From positions 1 to 64,000 of the forward strand of contig NZ_LFLS01000034.1 in assembly GCF_001189915.1 (NCBI RefSeq): a stretch of 64,000 nt of DNA, written 5' to 3'. This DNA comes from Herbaspirillum autotrophicum (GTDB lineage Bacteria; Pseudomonadota; Gammaproteobacteria; Burkholderiales; Burkholderiaceae_D). The notes under the pieces are model-generated. The model ran no database searches and was not told where the DNA came from. It worked only from the letters and a program-made list of their open reading frames with translations. The position numbers were made by a program, and so were the translations under genes. Position 1 is the first letter of the stretch. Every line of letters starts with the position of its first letter. This document shows, piece by piece, positions 17,389 through 26,051 of this stretch.

Positions 17389-18410
17389 GCCAGAGTGTCA
17401 ATCAGGAAGTCCCGCTGCTGGAGCTGCGCCAGGTCTCGAAGCGCTTTGTCAAACCGCTCGATATGGCGGCCAGGACTGCCAACCTGGTGACACGACGCTT
17501 CGGTCACGCTACACAAGAAGAAGTCGTGCATGCGGTGGATGATGTCAGTCTCGGCATTGGCCGTGGCGAGGTAGTGGGGCTGGTGGGCGAGTCTGGTTGC
17601 GGCAAGTCGACGCTGGGACGAATGGCGACCGGTTTGCATACGCTCTCGGCCGGCCAGTTGTTCTGGCAGGGTATCGAACTGGCAACGCTGCCGGCATCGC
17701 AACGACGCCGGGCGCAACTGGCGATACAAATGATTTTCCAAGATCCGTATGCGTCGCTCAATCCGCGTTTCCGGGTACAGGATATTGTCGGTGAAGCACC
17801 GCTGGTACACGGCCTTGTCAGCAAGAGCGAGCAACAGGATTATGTGGTTGATCTGTTGCAGCGGGTCGGTTTGAGTGCCGATATGCTGCGCCGGTTTCCG
17901 CATCAGTTTTCAGGTGGTCAGCGGGCCCGGGTCGGCATTGCGCGGGCGCTGGCAGTCAAGCCGGATTTTCTGGTGTGCGATGAGGCTGTTGCCGCGCTGG
18001 ATGTATCGATTCAGGCCCAGGTATTGAATCTGTTCATCGCGCTGCGCGATCAATTGGATCTGACCTATCTGTTCATCAGCCACGATCTCGGTGTGGTACG
18101 TCACATTTCTGATCGCGTGGTCATCATGTATCTCGGGCGGATTGTGGAATCGGCGCCAACCGAGGCAATTTTCTCGACCCCCAATCATCCGTATACCCAG
18201 GCATTGCTGGCCTCGGCACCCAAGCTCACGGTTGGCAAGGCGACCTACTTTGCGGTCAAGGGTGAAATTCCGTCGCCATTGCACCCGCCGGGTGGTTGTC
18301 ATTTCCATCCGCGTTGCCCGCATGCGATGCCGCGCTGTTCCATAGAAAAACCTTTGTTGCGGGAAATCGCTCCGGGGCATGCGTCGGCGTGCCATCTGAA
18401 CGACGAATGA
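17385..18410 (+). CDS. Peptide ABC transporter ATPase, DppF type
   Basis: A 341-residue ATPase with Walker A (GESGCGKST), signature FSGGQRAR and Walker B with DEAVAALD, in which Val replaces the usual Pro or Thr-Ser. The C-terminal oligopeptide-transporter domain carries GGCHFHPRCPHA. The gene starts with GTG overlapping the DppD stop, preceded by GGAGG seven bases upstream. No periplasmic binding-protein gene follows, so the transporter must use one encoded elsewhere. A short hairpin separates it from the convergent M20 gene. Confidence 0.95.
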   Translation: MSQSVNQEVPLLELRQVSKRFVKPLDMAARTANLVTRRFGHATQEEVVHAVDDVSLGIGRGEVVGLVGESGCGKSTLGRMATGLHTLSAGQLFWQGIELATLPASQRRRAQLAIQMIFQDPYASLNPRFRVQDIVGEAPLVHGLVSKSEQQDYVVDLLQRVGLSADMLRRFPHQFSGGQRARVGIARALAVKPDFLVCDEAVAALDVSIQAQVLNLFIALRDQLDLTYLFISHDLGVVRHISDRVVIMYLGRIVESAPTEAIFSTPNHPYTQALLASAPKLTVGKATYFAVKGEIPSPLHPPGGCHFHPRCPHAMPRCSIEKPLLREIAPGHASACHLNDE

Positions 18411-18418
18411 GGGACGGT

Positions 18419-18452
18419 AATGCAGCGCCAGCGCATCGGCTTGCGCTGCATT
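18419..18452. other. Inverted repeat between convergent genes
   Basis: A perfect 10-bp inverted repeat (AATGCAGCGC, 18419-18428, with GCGCTGCATT, 18443-18452) and a 14-base loop. There is no T-tract on either side, so it is not a classical terminator, but its place between two convergent genes suggests a role in transcript ends. Confidence 0.5.
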
Positions 18453-18461
18453 GTGGTCCGC

Positions 18462-19874
18462 TTATGACGCCAGTTTCTTCACCAGACGGTACAGAAATTC
18501 ACGGCTTTCATACAGATATTTGATCTCGACCCGTTCATCCAGACCATGAATGCGCAAGTCGGCAGGTTCGAAAAACAAGCCTGACACGCCATACATCGGT
18601 ATGCCGGCATTGCGGGCAAAACGACTGTCGGTAGCGCCGGTACTCATGAACGGAATCACCGGCACCCCCGGCCACATCTCTTTCGTCAATTGTTCGATGG
18701 TGTCGGCGATGGCGCCCTTGAGCGGCGACACCGGGCTGATGGTGGGTTTGGATACCTGCTGCACCGTGATGTTGTCATTGGCAAGCACTTGCCTGATCTG
18801 GCGCTCGATGTCATCCGGATTATCGAACGGCAGTATGCGGCAATTGACGGTGGCTTTGGCCGATTGCGGCAAGGCGTTTTCAGCATGGCCGGCATTGAGC
18901 ATGGTCGCCGTGCAGGTGGTGCGCAACTGCGCGTTATAGGCCGGATTCCTGGATAGCCGGGCCAACAACGCCGGACTGGTCTGGCCGCTGCCGATGGCGC
19001 GCATGTCGGCCGCCAGTTGACCGCTGGCAAATTGCGCGCTGCGGCTGAAATAGGTTTTGGTGACATCGGCCAGCTTGACCGGGAAATGATGTGCGCCGAG
19101 CCGGGTCAATGCGGCCGACATGGCGTAGATCGGGTTGCTGGCGGTTGGCAGCGAACTGTGGCCGCCGACATCGCGTAATTCAAGCGTGAAACTGGTGAAC
19201 AGTTTTTCTGCCACCTGTACCCGATGCACATTGGGTTTGCCGTTGCGCAATTCGCCACCGCCACCTTCGTTGATGCCCAGTTCTGCCTGCAACAGTCCGG
19301 GTTTGTTGTTGAGCATCCAGCGCACGCCGTTGCTGTCGACATTGCCGCGCTCTTCATCAGCGGTCAGCGCCAGGATGATATCGCGCTGCGGTTTGAAACC
19401 TTCGCGCTTGAGCTGGTCGAGTACGGAAACCAGGCCTGCGGCCATTGCCTTGTCGTCAATCGCGCCGCGCGCAGTGAAATAGCCGCCGCCTTCCTGCAAA
19501 GTGAAAGGATCGGTTTTCCAGTCTTCCCGTTTGGCTTCGACGACGTCGATATGCGCCAGCAACAGGATGGGCTTTTTGCGGCCATCGCCGTTCCAGCGCA
19601 ATACCAGATTGCCCTTGGCGGGGAAGGGTTCGATAATCTGCATTTCGCCGGCGCCAAAGCCGGCGCTTTGCAAACGCGCCTGCATTGCTTGTGCCGCTTT
19701 GGTGGTGCTGCCGGATGAGTGGGTGGTATTGATCTCGATCAGTTCTTTGTAGATATCCCGAAAACGTTGCAGCTCAGGTGAAACCGGCTGCGCCGTTGCC
19801 AGGCCGGTGGCAGCGCACAAACTGCAGGCGACTGCAAAGCGTGTGCCGTGAAGTCGGGGAAAACGAAAAGCCAT
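18462..19874 (-). CDS. Exported M20 family metallopeptidase
   Basis: A 470-residue protein with an N-terminal signal peptide (cleavage after about residue 28, ATAQ) and the M20 di-zinc peptidase layout: LLLAHIDVV (His and Asp), ARGAIDDK (bridging Asp), ADEERG (catalytic Glu) and a C-terminal His near the IHGLDERV segment. A dimerisation domain separates the halves. It should act in the periplasm on peptides or N-acyl amino acids. It is convergent with the dppBCDF operon and could feed that importer with cleaved products, which is an inference. No partner gene follows. Confidence 0.9.
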   Translation of the reverse strand: MAFRFPRLHGTRFAVACSLCAATGLATAQPVSPELQRFRDIYKELIEINTTHSSGSTTKAAQAMQARLQSAGFGAGEMQIIEPFPAKGNLVLRWNGDGRKKPILLLAHIDVVEAKREDWKTDPFTLQEGGGYFTARGAIDDKAMAAGLVSVLDQLKREGFKPQRDIILALTADEERGNVDSNGVRWMLNNKPGLLQAELGINEGGGGELRNGKPNVHRVQVAEKLFTSFTLELRDVGGHSSLPTASNPIYAMSAALTRLGAHHFPVKLADVTKTYFSRSAQFASGQLAADMRAIGSGQTSPALLARLSRNPAYNAQLRTTCTATMLNAGHAENALPQSAKATVNCRILPFDNPDDIERQIRQVLANDNITVQQVSKPTISPVSPLKGAIADTIEQLTKEMWPGVPVIPFMSTGATDSRFARNAGIPMYGVSGLFFEPADLRIHGLDERVEIKYLYESREFLYRLVKKLAS

Positions 19875-20190
19875 ATTGCATCTCCTTGATTGTGGATCAG
19901 TAAAGCCGCGTACAGATTAACGGGCAGTCGGCGCCACCAAGACGCCGGCGCGGAAATAACGGGCAATCACAGAAAGAATGCCGGGACACATTCCTGCATT
20001 TGTCGACGCTATCGCCTCACTATTTGCGCAATGGAAGAATGCCGTGTCAGCGACTACAATTTTTTTGAGGGCACGGGTGCAGGCCGGCTCCTGTCCGGGC
20101 GCTTTTCTTTCGATGCAAAGCGAGGCCTGGCGGACCAAGTCACGGTTTTTGAGATACAGTAAGCCTTTCCTCGTTTCACGCTTGATTGCC
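19875..20190. other. Intergenic region between divergent genes, promoters expected
   Basis: The 316-bp space holds the upstream regions of the exported peptidase (minus) and the molybdopterin oxidoreductase (plus). An in-frame ATG at 19978 would extend the oxidoreductase by 71 residues, but these do not look like part of it, because the family begins close to the iron-sulfur motif. I identified no clear promoter or operator. Confidence 0.5.
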
Positions 20191-22308
20191 ATGTCTTCTA
20201 CCCTAAGCCCGAGTCCCGGTCACACCGTGGTTCGCGCCGCCTGCCCGCACGATTGCCCGGATACCTGCGCCTTGCTGGTCACCGTCAAGGATGGCGTTGC
20301 CACCGAAGTACGCGGTGATCCCGAGCATCCGACGACTGCCGGCGTGTTGTGCACCAAGGTGTCGCGCTATACCGACCGCACTTATCACAAGGATCGGGTG
20401 TTATATCCGATGAAGCGCGTCGGGAAAAAAGGCGAGGGCAAGTTCGAGCGCATCAGCTGGGATGAGGCACTGGATACCGTGGCATCGCGCCTGCAAACGA
20501 TTGCCGCCACCGACCCGCAAGCCATCTTGCCGTACAGCTATGCCGGCACCATGGGACTGGTGCAGGGCGAGTCGATGTCGATGCGGTTTTTCAACCGCCT
20601 TGGGTCGTCATTGCTGGAGCGCACGATCTGCGCCTCGGCCGGCGCTGCCGGTTACAAATACACCATGGGTACGCGCCTGGGCACCGATACTGAACAGGTG
20701 CAGGATGCCAAACTGATTCTGATCTGGGGCGGTAATCCGATTGCGTCCAATCTGCATTTCTGGATGCGGGTGCAGGAAGCAAAACGCCGCGGCGCCAAGC
20801 TGATTGCCATTGATCCTTATCGTTCGCTGACGGCGGAAAAGTGCCATCAGCATATTGCCTTGTTGCCGGGCACCGATGCTGCGCTGGCGCTGGGCATCAT
20901 GCATGTATTGATCGCTGAAGATTTGCTGGATACCGATTACATCGAACGCCATACGCTGGGTTTTGCGCAATTGAAGCAACGCGTCGCCGAGTGGCCGCCG
21001 CAACGCGTGGCCGGCGTGTGCGGTATCAGTGAAGAGGAGGTCTGGCAGCTCGGCCGCGATTACGGTACGACGGCCAAGAATGGCGAGGCCACCATGATCC
21101 GCGCCAATTACGGTTTGCAGCGGATTCGCGGCGGCGGCATGGCGGTGCGCAATATCGCTTGCCTGCCGGCGCTGGTCGGTGCGTGGCGGCATGGGGCCGG
21201 CGGCGTCCAGGTATCGATGTCGGATGCTTTTCCGAAGAATACTGCGGCGTTGCAGCGTCCGGACTTGCTGACCCGGCAAGGTGTACGACCCCGCACCATC
21301 AACATGAGCACCATCGGCGACGAACTGTCGCGTCCGGCTGCTCCCGATTTCGGTCCGCGCATCGATGCCTTGATCGTGTACAACGCGAATCCGGTGGCAG
21401 TGGCACCGGAATCGCAAAAAGTCGTACGCGGTTTTGCGCGTGAAGATCTGTTCACCGTTGTGCTCGAACATTTTCAGACCGACACCGCCGATTACGCCGA
21501 TATTCTGTTGCCGGCAACCACGCAACTGGAACACGTCGATGTACACGCGACATACGGACATGTGTACATGATGGCCAACAATGCGGCAATCAAACCGCTC
21601 GGCGAAGCCAAACCGAATACGGAAATTTTCCGCCTGCTGGCAGCACGCATGGGATTCGATGACGGCTGTTTCAGCGACAGCGACGATCAGATCGCGGCGC
21701 AGGCATTCGACCGCAAGCATCCGCGCGCCGCGGATTTCGACTGGAATATCCTCAAGCAAAAAGGCTGGCAGCGTTTGAACGTCGCTGCTGCAGTATTCGC
21801 CGATGGCGGATTTACCACGCCTTCCGGCAAGTGCGAGTTCTATTCGGCCAGCATGCTGGCCGACGGACTGGACCCATTGCCGACCTACATCGCACCGTAT
21901 GAATCGGTTGCCAGTAATCCGCTGCTGGCAGAAAAATATCCGCTGGCCATGATTTCACCGCCGGCGCGCAATTTCCTGAATTCATCCTTCGTCAACGTAC
22001 AGAGTTTGCGCGACACCGAAGGTGAGCCGCATCTCGATGTACATCCTGACGACGCCGCCGCGCGCGGCATCGTCACCGGCAGCATGGTGCGGATTTTCAA
22101 TGATCGCGGCAGCATGCTGGCCAAGGCACGGGTCACACCCCGGGCGCGTCCCGGTCTGGTGGTCGGGCTGTCGATCTGGTGGAAAAAATTTGCCGGGGAT
22201 GGCAAGAATGCCAATGAAGTTACCAGCCAGCGTCTGACCGACATGGGCAATGCGCCAACGTTTTACGACGTGCTGGTACAAGTCGAAGCATGCGGCGCAC
22301 CCGCCTGA
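20191..22308 (+). CDS. Molybdopterin-dependent oxidoreductase (DMSO reductase superfamily), single subunit
   Basis: A 705-residue protein. The N-terminal 4Fe-4S motif is CPHDCPDTC (from residue 18) with a fourth Cys in GVLCTK. The Mo-bis-MGD domains follow, with Cys147 (TICASAG) at the position of the molybdenum ligand in NapA-like enzymes, and a C-terminal dinucleotide-binding domain with NDRGS. No Tat signal is visible, so it should be cytoplasmic. No electron-transfer subunit or chaperone gene is adjacent. The electron partner and substrate are unknown. The next gene overlaps by 19 bp, so the two are co-transcribed. Confidence 0.88.
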   Translation: MSSTLSPSPGHTVVRAACPHDCPDTCALLVTVKDGVATEVRGDPEHPTTAGVLCTKVSRYTDRTYHKDRVLYPMKRVGKKGEGKFERISWDEALDTVASRLQTIAATDPQAILPYSYAGTMGLVQGESMSMRFFNRLGSSLLERTICASAGAAGYKYTMGTRLGTDTEQVQDAKLILIWGGNPIASNLHFWMRVQEAKRRGAKLIAIDPYRSLTAEKCHQHIALLPGTDAALALGIMHVLIAEDLLDTDYIERHTLGFAQLKQRVAEWPPQRVAGVCGISEEEVWQLGRDYGTTAKNGEATMIRANYGLQRIRGGGMAVRNIACLPALVGAWRHGAGGVQVSMSDAFPKNTAALQRPDLLTRQGVRPRTINMSTIGDELSRPAAPDFGPRIDALIVYNANPVAVAPESQKVVRGFAREDLFTVVLEHFQTDTADYADILLPATTQLEHVDVHATYGHVYMMANNAAIKPLGEAKPNTEIFRLLAARMGFDDGCFSDSDDQIAAQAFDRKHPRAADFDWNILKQKGWQRLNVAAAVFADGGFTTPSGKCEFYSASMLADGLDPLPTYIAPYESVASNPLLAEKYPLAMISPPARNFLNSSFVNVQSLRDTEGEPHLDVHPDDAAARGIVTGSMVRIFNDRGSMLAKARVTPRARPGLVVGLSIWWKKFAGDGKNANEVTSQRLTDMGNAPTFYDVLVQVEACGAPA

Positions 22309-23345
22309 CATACTGGCGGGCCGGACTGGCAGCCAGCACGTGTCTGGCGCTCAGCGGTTGCAATTCGCTCGGATATTACGCGCAAGCGGCACACGGACAA
22401 TTCTCGTTGCTGGCGCAGGCACGGCCAATCACGGAGTGGCTGCAAGATCCGGCGACCAGCCCCAGACTGCACAGCCAACTGGAGCTGGTACAGAATATCC
22501 GGCAGTTTTCGATACGCACACTGGCGTTGCCGGACAACGGCAGCTATCGCAGTTACGCGCAATTGACACGGCCCTTCGTGGTCTGGAATGTGGTGGCCGC
22601 ACCGGCCTTGTCGCTGGATGCCCGGCAGTGGTGTTTCCCGATTGCCGGCTGCGTCAATTATCGCGGCTATTACGATCAAAAAGAGGCGCAAGCCTATGCC
22701 GATGGCCTGGCGCAGGCCGGTGATGACGTGCAGGTGTTGGGCGTGCCGGCCTATTCGACGTTGGGCTGGTTCAATGATCCGGTGCTGTCGACGTTCATCA
22801 ACTATCCCGCCGGCGAAGTGGCGCGGCTGATTTTTCATGAACTGGCGCATCAGGTGGCTTACGCCAAAGACGATTCGCAATTCAATGAGTCATTCGCCAC
22901 GGCGGTCGAGGAACTGGGACTGGAACGCTGGCTGGCAGCGCATGGCGACCCGGCGTTGAATCAGGCCTATCAGCGGTTTGCCGAACGCAAGAAAGAGTTC
23001 CTGGCACTGCTGCTGAAATACCGTGCGCAATTGCAAGCCAACTATCAGGGGGCCGGCAGCGATCAGGAAAAGCTGCGACGCAAGGCCGAGATCTTTGCAG
23101 CCTTGCGCAGCGAGTATCAGGAACGCAAGGCAGTCTGGGGTGGCTTTGCCGGTTATGACCGCTGGTTCGCCGGCACCTTGTCGAATGCCCATCTGGCGCT
23201 GGTGGCAACCTATAACGAACGGGTGCCGGCATTCAAGGCCTTGTTTGCGCGCAGCCGCGATTTCAGCGATTTCTACCGGCAAGTCAAGGTGCTCGCGAAG
23301 CAAAGCAAAGAGGCGCGCAGCGCTGCGCTGGATGATTTGCAATAA
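22290..23345 (+). CDS. Predicted lipoprotein aminopeptidase (COG4324 family)
   Basis: A 351-residue protein with an N-terminal signal and lipobox (LALSGC, Cys24) followed by a domain with the zinc-protease motif HELAHQ (about residue 187) and a downstream FNESFATAVEE block that supplies a further metal ligand. This is the predicted aminopeptidase family of proteobacteria. It probably acts in the periplasm, anchored to a membrane. The gene starts inside the end of the molybdopterin oxidoreductase gene (19-bp overlap), which suggests translational coupling, although a functional link is not obvious. Confidence 0.85.
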   Translation: MRRTRLTYWRAGLAASTCLALSGCNSLGYYAQAAHGQFSLLAQARPITEWLQDPATSPRLHSQLELVQNIRQFSIRTLALPDNGSYRSYAQLTRPFVVWNVVAAPALSLDARQWCFPIAGCVNYRGYYDQKEAQAYADGLAQAGDDVQVLGVPAYSTLGWFNDPVLSTFINYPAGEVARLIFHELAHQVAYAKDDSQFNESFATAVEELGLERWLAAHGDPALNQAYQRFAERKKEFLALLLKYRAQLQANYQGAGSDQEKLRRKAEIFAALRSEYQERKAVWGGFAGYDRWFAGTLSNAHLALVATYNERVPAFKALFARSRDFSDFYRQVKVLAKQSKEARSAALDDLQ

Positions 23346-23445
23346 TGACAACGAACTGCCGGGACAAGCGTCGGGCGAGTGCGGATTCATGAGAGAATTT
23401 GTTTCCTGTGAGATAACCATGGAAATCTCCGTTCACGGAGAATAG

Positions 23446-23476
23446 TTGCTGCCTGAGAAGGGAACAGCAAGTTTTT
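23446..23476 (+). terminator. Possible terminator downstream of the aminopeptidase gene
   Basis: A 6-bp stem (TTGCTG with CAGCAA) and 13-base loop followed by GTTTTTC. A second perfect hairpin (TCTCCG-TTCA-CGGAGA, 23426-23441) lies just before it. Both are in the 292-bp gap before fadD, where I see no gene. Confidence 0.4.
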
Positions 23477-23637
23477 CTGAATTCGCATGAAAAGACTTGC
23501 TCTGCGCGCGATAGCTGGATAGCATCTGCAATAAATAAAAACACAACCGTGCTTTTTTTGATGGCGTGCCAAAGCGATGATGAAAAATCAAGACTTAGCC
23601 AAACGTCACGTTCTGAACCGGAGACAAAGGTAAATCA

Positions 23638-25320
23638 ATGGATAAATTCTGGCTTGCTTCCTACCCTCAAGGCGTTCCAGCAGAAATCGATGCGACCCGC
23701 TATCGTTCGCTGGTAGAGATGACCGACGAGGCATTTACAAAATATGCCGACCGTAACGCGTATGTCTGCATGGGCAAGTATCTGACGTATAGCGAGCTGG
23801 ATGCGCTGTCATCGACGATGGCGGCGTGGTTGCAAAGCACCGGCCTGAAAAAGGGCGCACGCGTCGCCATCATGATGCCCAACGTGCTGCAATATCCGAT
23901 TGCCATCGCCGCCATCTTGCGCGCCGGCTATATCGTGGTCAACGTCAATCCTTTATACACTCCGCGCGAACTCGAACATCAGTTGAAGGACTCCGGTGCG
24001 GAAGCGATTTTTGTACTGGAAAACTTTGCCGGCACGCTGGCCAAGGTCATCGCCAATACCGCTATCAGGCATGTGGTGGTGGCCAGCATGGGTGAACTGC
24101 TGGGCTTGTTGAAAGGCAGCATCGTCAACTTCGTGGTGCGCCATATCAAGAAAATGGTGCCGCCGTTTTCGCTGCCGGACTCCATTACGTTCAGTCAGGC
24201 GCTGGCGCAGGCCCATGGCAAGAACCGCACGCCGGTGACGATCAGTCATGACGACGTCGCCTTCCTGCAATATACCGGTGGTACTACCGGTGTCGCCAAA
24301 GGCGCCATGCTGACCCATCGCAATGTGGTGGCCAATGTATTGCAGGCGGAAGAGTGGCTGATGCCGGGTTTGAAGCAAGGTCCGAAGATTGATCAGCTGG
24401 TATTTATCTGCGCGTTGCCGCTGTACCATATCTTTGCGCTGACGGTCTGCAATCTGCTCGGTACGCGCGAAGGTGCGCTCAACGTGTTGATCCCCAATCC
24501 GCGTGATATTCCCGGCTTCGTCAAAGAGTTGGCAAAGTACAAGATCAATACCTTCCCGGCCGTCAATACGCTGTATAACGCTTTGCTCAACAATCCGGAT
24601 TTCGCCAAGCTCGATTTTTCCGGCTACCGTTGCTGTGTCGGCGGCGGCATGGCGGTGCAAAAGGCGGTGGCAGACAAGTGGAAGCAAGTCACCGGCTGCC
24701 CGATCATCGAAGGGTACGGCTTGTCGGAAACCTCGCCGATTGCCAGCGCCAATCCTTGTACCATCGAAGAGTATTCCGGCACCATCGGTTTGCCGTTGCC
24801 ATCAACGGACATCACCATTCTGGATGATGCCGGCCAGCCGGTGCCGTTGGGGCAGGCCGGGGAAATTTCGATTCGCGGTCCGCAAGTGATGGCCGGTTAC
24901 TGGAATCGTCCGGATGAAACGGCCAAGGTCATGACGCCTGACGGCTTCTTCAAATCGGGCGATATCGGCATCATGGACGCACGTGGCTATACCAAGATTG
25001 TCGACCGCAAGAAGGACATGATTCTGGTGTCCGGCTTCAATGTCTATCCGAATGAAATCGAAGGTGTGGTGGCCTTGCATCCGGGCGTGCTGGAGTGCGC
25101 CTGTGTCGGCGTCCCTGATGAACATACCGGGGAAGCGGTCAAACTGTTCGTGGTGCGCAAGGATAAAAATCTGACTGCCGAACAGTTGATGGCGTATTGC
25201 AAAGAACAGTTCACTGGCTACAAGAAACCGAAGTACATCGAGTTTCGTGATGAACTGCCGAAGACCAACGTCGGCAAGATATTGCGGCGCGAGTTGCGGG
25301 ATGAAAAGAAGGCGGCCTGA
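23638..25320 (+). CDS. fadD: Long-chain fatty acid-CoA ligase
   Basis: A 560-residue acyl-adenylate-forming enzyme that activates fatty acids with ATP and CoA at the inner membrane. The P-loop motif YTGGTTGVAKGA, GYGLSETSP, the adenylate-binding KSGDIG and the hinge DRKKDMILVSGFNVYP are intact, and the catalytic Lys lies in NVGKILRREL near the C-terminus. Length and motifs fit FadD of proteobacteria. AAGG lies 7 bases before the ATG. The gene is monocistronic, closed by a strong terminator. Confidence 0.95.
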   Translation: MDKFWLASYPQGVPAEIDATRYRSLVEMTDEAFTKYADRNAYVCMGKYLTYSELDALSSTMAAWLQSTGLKKGARVAIMMPNVLQYPIAIAAILRAGYIVVNVNPLYTPRELEHQLKDSGAEAIFVLENFAGTLAKVIANTAIRHVVVASMGELLGLLKGSIVNFVVRHIKKMVPPFSLPDSITFSQALAQAHGKNRTPVTISHDDVAFLQYTGGTTGVAKGAMLTHRNVVANVLQAEEWLMPGLKQGPKIDQLVFICALPLYHIFALTVCNLLGTREGALNVLIPNPRDIPGFVKELAKYKINTFPAVNTLYNALLNNPDFAKLDFSGYRCCVGGGMAVQKAVADKWKQVTGCPIIEGYGLSETSPIASANPCTIEEYSGTIGLPLPSTDITILDDAGQPVPLGQAGEISIRGPQVMAGYWNRPDETAKVMTPDGFFKSGDIGIMDARGYTKIVDRKKDMILVSGFNVYPNEIEGVVALHPGVLECACVGVPDEHTGEAVKLFVVRKDKNLTAEQLMAYCKEQFTGYKKPKYIEFRDELPKTNVGKILRRELRDEKKAA

Positions 25321-25347
25321 CGGCGCTCCGGATTTTCCGATAAGAAA

Positions 25348-25373
25348 AGCTGCACGTTTGACGACGTGCAGCT
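25348..25373. terminator. Bidirectional terminator between fadD and dgoA
   Basis: A perfect 10-bp stem (25348-25357 with 25364-25373) with a 6-base loop, followed by TTTTT on the plus strand and TTTCTT on the minus strand. It serves two convergent genes. Confidence 0.85.
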
Positions 25374-25410
25374 TTTTTATTGGCCGCGATCCTGACTGCC
25401 GAATGCAGAT

Positions 25411-26028
25411 TCAGCGCTGTTGCCAGGCGAGGATGAAGTCAATGGCATTCTGTTTGACTTGCTCTGCGTTCATGCCGGGTTTGTACAAGGCCGAACCGAG
25501 TCCGAAACCACTGGCGCCAGCCTCGGTAAAGCTTTTCATGTTGGCCGGCGTAATGCCGCCGACCGGTGCCAGTGAAACACTGGCCGGTATTACGGCGCGC
25601 CAGGCCTTGACCACTGCCGGACCGAGTTGTTCGGCCGGGAACATCTTCAAGATATCGGCGCCCGCCGCGAGGGCTGCAAATGCTTCCGTCACGGTTGCCA
25701 CACCCGGTGCGCTGGCAAGTCCGGCGGCGGTGGCAGCGGCAATCACCGCCGGGTCGCTGTGCGGCATGACGATCAACTGACCACCGGCATCCTTGACCTG
25801 TTGCACTTGCGCCGGCGACAGTACGGTGCCGGCGCCGACTACGCAGTTGGCCGGCAACGCATTGCGCAGCAGGCGAATGCTTTCGAATGGTTCGGGTGAG
25901 TTGAGCGGAACTTCAATGACGCGGAAGCCGGCATCGTACAAAACCGTGCCGATGGTTTCTGCTTCATCGGGACGAATACCGCGCAGAATCGCGATCAGGC
26001 CGCATTGTTTCAGTGCTTCTTTCAACAT
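25411..26028 (-). CDS. dgoA: 2-dehydro-3-deoxy-6-phosphogalactonate aldolase
   Basis: A 205-residue class I aldolase of the KDPG/KDPGal family, which splits 2-keto-3-deoxy-6-phosphogalactonate into pyruvate and glyceraldehyde 3-phosphate. Visible motifs are GLIAILRGI, IEVPLNSP (the Glu of the active site), GAGTVL and the Schiff-base Lys in ILKMFPAE. The downstream GGITPANM also fits. Asn in PLNSP (KDPG aldolases have Thr) favours the galactonate enzyme. It follows dgoK by 23 bp in a three-gene operon. Confidence 0.92.
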   Translation of the reverse strand: MLKEALKQCGLIAILRGIRPDEAETIGTVLYDAGFRVIEVPLNSPEPFESIRLLRNALPANCVVGAGTVLSPAQVQQVKDAGGQLIVMPHSDPAVIAAATAAGLASAPGVATVTEAFAALAAGADILKMFPAEQLGPAVVKAWRAVIPASVSLAPVGGITPANMKSFTEAGASGFGLGSALYKPGMNAEQVKQNAIDFILAWQQR

Positions 26029-26051
26029 GATGTGTCCTTGTCAGGTAAAGC

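Noticed and set aside
18419-18452. Inverted repeat considered as a rho-independent terminator
   Set aside because: The stem is good but no T-run follows on either strand, so I list it only as a hairpin.
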